The position numbers were made by a program, and so were the translations under genes. Source: an uncultured Lactobacillus sp. (GTDB lineage: Bacteria > Bacillota > Bacilli > Lactobacillales > Lactobacillaceae). Taken from it: a stretch of 17,610 nt of DNA. The stretch lies in NCBI GenBank assembly GCA_937874695.1, contig CALNAJ010000036.1, positions 1 to 17,610 on the forward strand, read 5' to 3'. The notes below the pieces were generated by a model. That model had not been told where the DNA came from, did no database searches, and saw only the letters and a list, made by a program, of their open reading frames with translations. Positions 13,928 through 17,610 of the stretch are shown in pieces. Within the stretch, counting starts at the first letter, position 1. Each line of letters begins with the position of its first letter.

Positions 13928-13963
13928 AAAAATTCCCAATGCATTTAGCAAAGGGAATTTTTT
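13928..13963. terminator. Bidirectional intrinsic terminator
   Basis: The stem AAAAATTCCC (13928-13937) pairs with GGGAATTTTT (13953-13962), loop of 15, with T or A runs on both outer sides. It lies between the convergent resolvase region (plus) and pncA (minus, stop at 14006), so it can end both transcripts. The stretch 13964-14005 between it and pncA shows nothing else. Confidence 0.72.
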
Positions 13964-14005
13964 GTAATTAATTCGTGGTTTTTTTGATAATCATTTGAAA
14001 GTGAA

Positions 14006-14554
14006 TTATCGAATTGTGGCCCCTAATACGTTTTTAAAATGATTCATCGCCCATTCAGCACCAGCTGGTGAGAACGTGGCCACGGCTGCTTGTGGAATCA
14101 CAATGTGGTAATCCAGGTTGTAGGCACTGATTGCGGTGTGGAGGACACAAATATCAGTGCAGACACCAGCAATCCAGACTTCATCAATCCGCCGTTCCCG
14201 CAGGTAGTTATCCAAATTGGTGTTTTGGAAGGAGGAGTAACGGTTCTTATTGAATTTGTAGACATGGGAGTCGTCATGATGTTGATCAAACCAGCTGCCG
14301 ACTTGGCCGTATAGTTTCTGACCGGTCGTCCCAATAATATTATGGGCCGGATATAGTTTGGTTTCTGGATTGAATGGGTCATTAAGCCGGTGACCATCAG
14401 TAGGAAAGATCACATAATCATGCTGGCTTAAGAATTGATCGGCTAACCGCATAATTTCTGGGGCCAACGTCTGCGCTGGCTTGCCAACCGTTAGTGATCC
14501 CTTATCAGCCACAAAGTCGTTTGTATAGTCAATAATTAAGAGCGCTTTAGCCAT
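14006..14554 (-). CDS. pncA: Nicotinamidase
   Basis: This 182-residue cytoplasmic enzyme of the isochorismatase-like hydrolase fold converts nicotinamide to nicotinate and ammonia, the first step of the deamidating NAD salvage route. The catalytic triad is visible: D9 (LIIDYTNDF), K103 (FNKNRYSSF) and C136 (GVCTDICVLHTA). Metal ligands D53, H55 and H71 are also present (FPTDGH; YPAH). Length and positions match pneumococcal-type PncA closely. The ATG at 14554 is preceded by GAGGAACATTAAG, which includes the pncB stop codon, so pncB and pncA form one transcript and are translationally coupled. Its product nicotinate is the substrate of the enzyme encoded just upstream. Confidence 0.95.
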   Translation of the reverse strand: MAKALLIIDYTNDFVADKGSLTVGKPAQTLAPEIMRLADQFLSQHDYVIFPTDGHRLNDPFNPETKLYPAHNIIGTTGQKLYGQVGSWFDQHHDDSHVYKFNKNRYSSFQNTNLDNYLRERRIDEVWIAGVCTDICVLHTAISAYNLDYHIVIPQAAVATFSPAGAEWAMNHFKNVLGATIR

Positions 14555-14555
14555 C

Positions 14556-15995
14556 TTAATGTTCCTCCGTAAATTGAGCTTTAGTAATTAACTGTTCTTG
14601 CAATTCAGCCAATGTAGCTGTTAAGTAAACTGGGTACCGATCGGGGTTAACTAACCGTTTTGTGGCTTCTGGTAATTCTGCTACTTGATCCATTGAGAAT
14701 TGCTGAATCTTAAAGAGATCATTTTCGATTGGGGAAGCATTGGAACCCAGATATTCTTGCATCAATGGCTTAGCATTAAAATTAGTCAGAACTTGGCTGG
14801 CGTGCGTGGCTGCCGAATTAGCATTAACCACTTTCAATGGAGCCGTGATGTGCTCATCAGCCAGGGCAATCACATCGGCGATCGCTTGATGAAGGTTATC
14901 TTGCCGGTAAATCCGGTAAACTTGCTTATTACCAGGAAGGGTGATCTTTTCTCTGCTATCACTAACCTTAATTTTTGGGATCCATTGATCATTAATCTTT
15001 TCTTCGGCGAGCTTATAAACGCCACTTAATACCGGACTGGAGGAACTGGTAATTAAACGTTCCCCAATCCCAAAGTTATCAATTGGAGCTCCTTCATCCA
15101 ACAACGACTTAACTACATGCGCATCAAGGGCATTTGAAGCTGTAATCTTTGCCTTGGGGAAGCCAGCATCATCGAGCATCTTCCGGGCTTTGATGGCTAA
15201 TTGCGAAATGTCACCGGAATCTATCCGGATCCCGACTGGTTGGTGCCCTTGAGCGCTAACTTGCTTGAAGACCCGAATCGCGTTCGGCACTCCTGACTTC
15301 AAGACATCATAAGTATCAACGAGCAAGGAAACTTTGTCAGGATAAACCTTGGCCCAAGCTTGAAAGGCACTTAATTCATCAGAGAAGCTTTCGACCCAGG
15401 CATGTGCCATTGTGCCGGCCGCGGGAATATTAAATTTACTGGCTGCTTGTAAGTTCGACGTGCTGGTACAACCGCCGATCACCGCGGCTCGCGCCCCATA
15501 CGTGGCGGCATCAGGGCCTTGCGCCCGCCGCGCGCCAAATTCCATAATTGGTCGGCCTTGAGCGGCATGGTTGATTTGCCAAGACTTCGTCGCAATTAAT
15601 GATTGATGGTTAATGATGTTTAGAATAAAGGTTTCTAACAGCTGGGCTTCAATCAACGGTCCACTAATTGAAATAATTGGTTCCCGTGGGAAAACAGGGG
15701 TTCCTTCTGGTAAAGCCTTAATCGAGCAGTGATTTTTAATCTTGCTCAGGTAATCCAAAAACTCGGGAGTAAATTCATTCAGGGAGGTCAGGTATTCAAT
15801 ATTCTCCTTAGTGAAATGCCAATTTTGAACTTGTTCTACCACCTGCTGGAGACCAGCGACAATGACAAAACTACCGTTGTCGGGAACCCGGCGGTAAAAG
15901 ACGTCGAAGCGAGCTTGTCGATCATGGGGTAGGGTAGCGTAGTACCCATTGGCCATGGAAAATTCATATAAGTCGGTTAATAGTTGTAGATTCAT
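14556..15995 (-). CDS. pncB: Nicotinate phosphoribosyltransferase
   Basis: This 479-residue cytoplasmic enzyme makes nicotinate mononucleotide from nicotinate and PRPP with ATP. Recognisable motifs are MANGYYATLPHDRQARFDVFYRRVPDNG near the start, FGARRAQGPDAATYGARAAVIGG (153-175), and PAAGTMAHAWVESF with H198 as the histidine expected to be phosphorylated. RIDSGDISQLA and SNALDAHVV are typical of the PRPP/phosphate-binding barrel. The length is normal for the Gram-positive type (about 480). The ATG at 15995 has AAGGAAG eleven bases upstream. The promoter and operator-like palindrome at 16013-16100 lie between it and nrtR. Together with pncA it recycles nicotinamide, which many lactobacilli need because they cannot make NAD de novo. 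Confidence 0.95.
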   Translation of the reverse strand: MNLQLLTDLYEFSMANGYYATLPHDRQARFDVFYRRVPDNGSFVIVAGLQQVVEQVQNWHFTKENIEYLTSLNEFTPEFLDYLSKIKNHCSIKALPEGTPVFPREPIISISGPLIEAQLLETFILNIINHQSLIATKSWQINHAAQGRPIMEFGARRAQGPDAATYGARAAVIGGCTSTSNLQAASKFNIPAAGTMAHAWVESFSDELSAFQAWAKVYPDKVSLLVDTYDVLKSGVPNAIRVFKQVSAQGHQPVGIRIDSGDISQLAIKARKMLDDAGFPKAKITASNALDAHVVKSLLDEGAPIDNFGIGERLITSSSSPVLSGVYKLAEEKINDQWIPKIKVSDSREKITLPGNKQVYRIYRQDNLHQAIADVIALADEHITAPLKVVNANSAATHASQVLTNFNAKPLMQEYLGSNASPIENDLFKIQQFSMDQVAELPEATKRLVNPDRYPVYLTATLAELQEQLITKAQFTEEH

Positions 15996-16012
15996 CTTAA
16001 ATGCTTCCTTTT

Positions 16013-16027
16013 AAGTAAAAATTACTT
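16013..16027. promoter_or_regulatory. Small palindrome in the pncB leader
   Basis: AAGTAA (16013-16018) and TTACTT (16022-16027) form a perfect short palindrome with a three-base centre, between the larger operator and the pncB ribosome-binding site. It may be a secondary NrtR contact or chance in AT-rich DNA. Confidence 0.35.
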
Positions 16028-16039
16028 TAATTTGGCTAA

Positions 16040-16066
16040 AAATAAAAGTATGGTTGACTTTTATTT
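16040..16066. promoter_or_regulatory. Candidate NrtR operator before pncB
   Basis: Perfect 10-bp arms AAATAAAAGT (16040-16049) and ACTTTTATTT (16057-16066) flank a seven-base centre. The site covers about +1 to +27 relative to the -10 box at 16073-16078, an ideal place to block transcription. NrtR repressors bind palindromes before NAD salvage genes and are released by ADP-ribose. Assignment to NrtR rests on the adjacent nrtR gene. Confidence 0.6.
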
Positions 16067-16072
16067 ACGTCT

Positions 16073-16100
16073 AGTATAAATACTTTGCAGCAAAATGCAA
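16073..16100 (-). promoter_or_regulatory. Promoter of pncB-pncA
   Basis: On the minus strand there is a -35 TTGCAT (16100-16095), a 16-base spacer, and a -10 TATACT (16078-16073), both close to the sigma-A consensus. The presumed transcription start falls in the operator-like palindrome just downstream. Confidence 0.65.
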
Positions 16101-16110
16101 ATGATGCCCT

Positions 16111-16815
16111 TTAGTTAAGTTGGTAGAGCTTTGGTGGCCGCCCAGAATGGTTCAAAGTGGCGACCCCGACTTCTTTGAAGAGGTGGTTGTGAGTTTTCTT
16201 AAAGTTGGAATTATCAATCTTGTCAATTGTCGTACCTAAGAAAGCCGCAAAGACTTCGCGCGCTTGGCGCAGGGTAAAGGTATTACCTAAGATCCGAAGA
16301 ATTTGGGGTTGATAGTCCAGCTTGTTTTTAATCCGATTAATGGCGGTAGTAATGATTTGAATATGATCAAAGACCAGGTGACCGGCGGGACTTAGGATAA
16401 TCTCCTGTTGGTCATGGGTGATCACATAGTTGCCCTGATCTTTATCAAGCACGAACCATTGGGCATCTGTGGCCCCATACCCTGGATGCAATTTTGGGGT
16501 TGATGGTAAATAGGTCATATAGGCGAGTGCCAGTGCCCGAGTTCCCGTAACCCGCTTGGGATCTGTAAAGGTGGCCAGTTGTTCGGTTGAATTCATCGGA
16601 ACTTGCAGGCCAATTTTATCGTCAATTAGACGAATGCAGGCCGCGTCGGCACTCTCTTTACTCCGCAAGAGGGTTTCGGGGAGGGCCCAATGTCCCTTTA
16701 GAGGTTCATCTGCCCGCTTAATCAATAGTAATTGTGGTCGGTGTAATTCAGTATTAAAACTCCAAATGACGTTGGTGATGGTCACCAATGGCCGGGCAAT
16801 AATTTCACTATCCAA
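16111..16815 (-). CDS. nrtR: NrtR, Nudix-related repressor of NAD metabolism
   Basis: This 234-residue transcription factor has two parts. Residues about 8-150 form a Nudix-like effector domain (VIWSFNTELHRPQLLLIKRADEPLKGHWALPE). Its Nudix box (41-70) is degenerate: RLIDDKIGL replaces the REL-EE-G core, so hydrolysis is unlikely and ADP-ribose sensing is expected. Residues about 165-234 form the NrtR winged-helix domain (LRILGNTFTLRQAREVFAAF, then NFKKTHNHLFKEVGV, then GRPPKLYQL). The start is TTG at 16815 with GGGAGG eight bases upstream; no ATG fits. Being next to pncB-pncA, it is inferred to repress them when NAD turnover products are low, through the palindrome at 16040-16066. Confidence 0.9.
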   Translation of the reverse strand: MDSEIIARPLVTITNVIWSFNTELHRPQLLLIKRADEPLKGHWALPETLLRSKESADAACIRLIDDKIGLQVPMNSTEQLATFTDPKRVTGTRALALAYMTYLPSTPKLHPGYGATDAQWFVLDKDQGNYVITHDQQEIILSPAGHLVFDHIQIITTAINRIKNKLDYQPQILRILGNTFTLRQAREVFAAFLGTTIDKIDNSNFKKTHNHLFKEVGVATLNHSGRPPKLYQLN

Positions 16816-16872
16816 TTGACGCTCCTCCCTTCATAATTGTTAACTCAACTCTATTTTAGCATTTCTCGGCCA

Positions 16873-17385
16873 CTAGTAATTGCCCAGTTGCTTTAAATCA
16901 TGTTTGACGAGGATTGCTAAATTTTGAATGGTGATCGACGTCGGCTGGGCTAACCATAAGCAAAAAGTATTCCAGAAAATACCGACGGCAATGCGGGTCA
17001 TATATTCAACTTTGGTATCGTTAGTGACATCGACGTGTCAAGCAACACTGGGGTGGCGGAGATGGAAACGCCGAAAGAAAACCGGCATCGTTTGGTTAGT
17101 ATTATCCAAGATCTTATAGCTTAAACCAGCTTTAACTAACAAAGCCAATTTAGCTGAGTGAGCTGGCCAGTAAGTAAAGAAGTCATCGATGACTTCTTTA
17201 TAGGTTTGGGGGTTAACTTGCAAGATCCAATCAGTGTATTTCTTTAGTAAGGAAATAACATACTGATTAATCACATCGTCTTTGCTTTTGAAATTCCGGT
17301 AAAAAGTCCGCCGGGAAATACGGGCTTGGTTACTAATATCGATCACGAAAATTTCTTGGTACGGTTTGACGGTTAATAATTTTTT
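16873..17385 (-). pseudogene. Decayed TetR/AcrR-family regulator
   Basis: The minus-strand frame contains LLTVKPYQEIFVIDISNQARISRRTFYRNFKSKDDVI, the recognition-helix region of a TetR protein. A helical C-domain follows to PSVA, where an in-frame TGA (17040-17038, probably a former TGG) interrupts it. The same frame then continues 54 residues without another stop (HVDVTNDTKVEYMTRIAVGIFWNTFCLWLAQPTS, ending KQLGNY) to TAG at 16875-16873. The first ~15 residues and the start codon are missing. At about 17385 the sequence switches into a plus-strand DUF536 fragment. The gene thus has two independent lesions. It once lay upstream of nrtR in the same orientation, so it probably travelled with the NAD module. 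Confidence 0.8.
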
Positions 17386-17566
17386 ACAGGCTCAAACCAA
17401 AGAACAATCAGCTTTTATTGAGCTACTTAAACAGCAGTTAGAGGTTAAGGACGAACAGATTGCAACGACTAATAGGATTGCCGATCAAGCACAACAATTA
17501 GATTTAACTACACACAAACAATCACAACCATCATTACCTCAACAAACCGAATCTGAGAGAGCGTAA
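17386..17566 (+). pseudogene. DUF536-type plasmid protein, internal/C-terminal fragment
   Basis: The fragment reads QAQTKEQSAFIELLKQQLEVKDEQIATTNRIADQAQQLDLTTHKQ. This is the coiled-coil 'LLKQQLEVKDEQI...LADQAQQL' section found in DUF536 proteins of lactobacillus and other Gram-positive plasmids. These usually have an N-terminal helix-turn-helix and lie beside the replication gene. That N-terminal part is missing; the frame begins at the junction with the tetR remnant. The last codons (AGA GCG TAA) lie in the IS256-like terminal repeat, so the C-terminus is also artificial. It marks what was probably a plasmid replication region; no replication initiator remains in the window. Confidence 0.65.
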
Positions 17567-17610
17567 AATATCTTGTGTAAATGCATAAAAGATTTCTGAA
17601 TTGTATAGAA
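17560..17610. mobile_element. Left end of an IS256-like element (partial)
   Basis: Positions 17560-17583 (AGCGTAAAATATCTTGTGTA, then AATG) are the inverted counterpart of 28-51, with 21 of 24 identical. The element continues past the window edge, and no transposase codons can be judged in the 27 remaining bases. If the molecule is circular, this and the fragment at 1-52 may be the two ends of one insertion. Confidence 0.5.

Noticed and set aside
14090..14397. Open frames on both strands within pncA
   Set aside because: They are shadows of the nicotinamidase gene, whose triad and metal ligands are all in place.
16556..16819. Plus-strand open frame of 87 residues inside nrtR
   Set aside because: It is antisense to the conserved Nudix-like domain of NrtR and has no recognisable features.
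1..17610. CRISPR arrays, tRNA or rRNA genes, prophage structural genes
   Set aside because: No regularly spaced direct repeats, cloverleaf-like segments or rRNA motifs were seen; the wall hydrolase with a phage-lysozyme-like domain is explained by the T4SS context.

Overview
The window looks like one contig of a conjugative plasmid from a lactic acid bacterium of the Lactobacillaceae. The grounds are Gram-positive ribosome-binding sites, moderate GC, a Trs/Tra-type type IV secretion (T4SS) operon of the lactobacillus/lactococcus/staphylococcal kind, IS3- and IS256-like debris, and a plasmid-type DUF536 remnant. The species cannot be fixed from sequence alone. Both ends carry the same imperfect inverted repeat in opposite orientation (28-51 and 17560-17583). 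The contig therefore probably stops inside a repeated IS256-like element on each side.

Layout. (1) 1-217: an IS end and the C-terminal tail of an interrupted gene. (2) 218-10538, all on the plus strand: a tightly packed conjugation operon. It starts with a small HTH-like protein whose end lies inside an attenuator-like hairpin. It continues with a hypothetical protein, a VirB2-like pilin, TrsC (VirB3-like), TrsD, the TrsE/VirB4 ATPase, a TrsF protein resembling the type VII secretion pseudokinase YukC/EssB, the TrsG bifunctional wall hydrolase, a VirB8-like protein, a thioredoxin-like protein, a split VirD4 coupling protein (membrane part and ATPase part as separate genes) and a lipoprotein. 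No relaxase and no VirB6-like polytopic protein is visible. (3) 10588-11990: an AT-rich module of three genes, a secreted thioredoxin-like protein, a Sec-exported precursor with a six-cysteine halocin C8-like C-terminus, and a small two-helix membrane protein. This looks like a bacteriocin/maturation/immunity cassette carried downstream of the tra genes and is the most interesting part of the window. (4) 12060-13963: a minus-strand membrane protein with its terminator, a broken IS3 element, a perfect 22-bp palindrome, a serine resolvase and several hairpins. (5) 14006-16815, minus strand: an NAD salvage module, nrtR-pncB-pncA (repressor, nicotinate phosphoribosyltransferase, nicotinamidase), with a well-defined promoter and operator-like palindrome before pncB. 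(6) 16873-17610: a decayed tetR (in-frame stop and lost 5' end) joined head-on to a DUF536 fragment, then the second IS256-like end.

Functionally, the window combines a DNA-transfer machine with two cargo modules: a candidate secreted peptide antimicrobial, and nicotinamide-to-NaMN salvage with its own repressor. The many truncated genes at the module boundaries show that the plasmid was assembled by repeated IS and recombination events.
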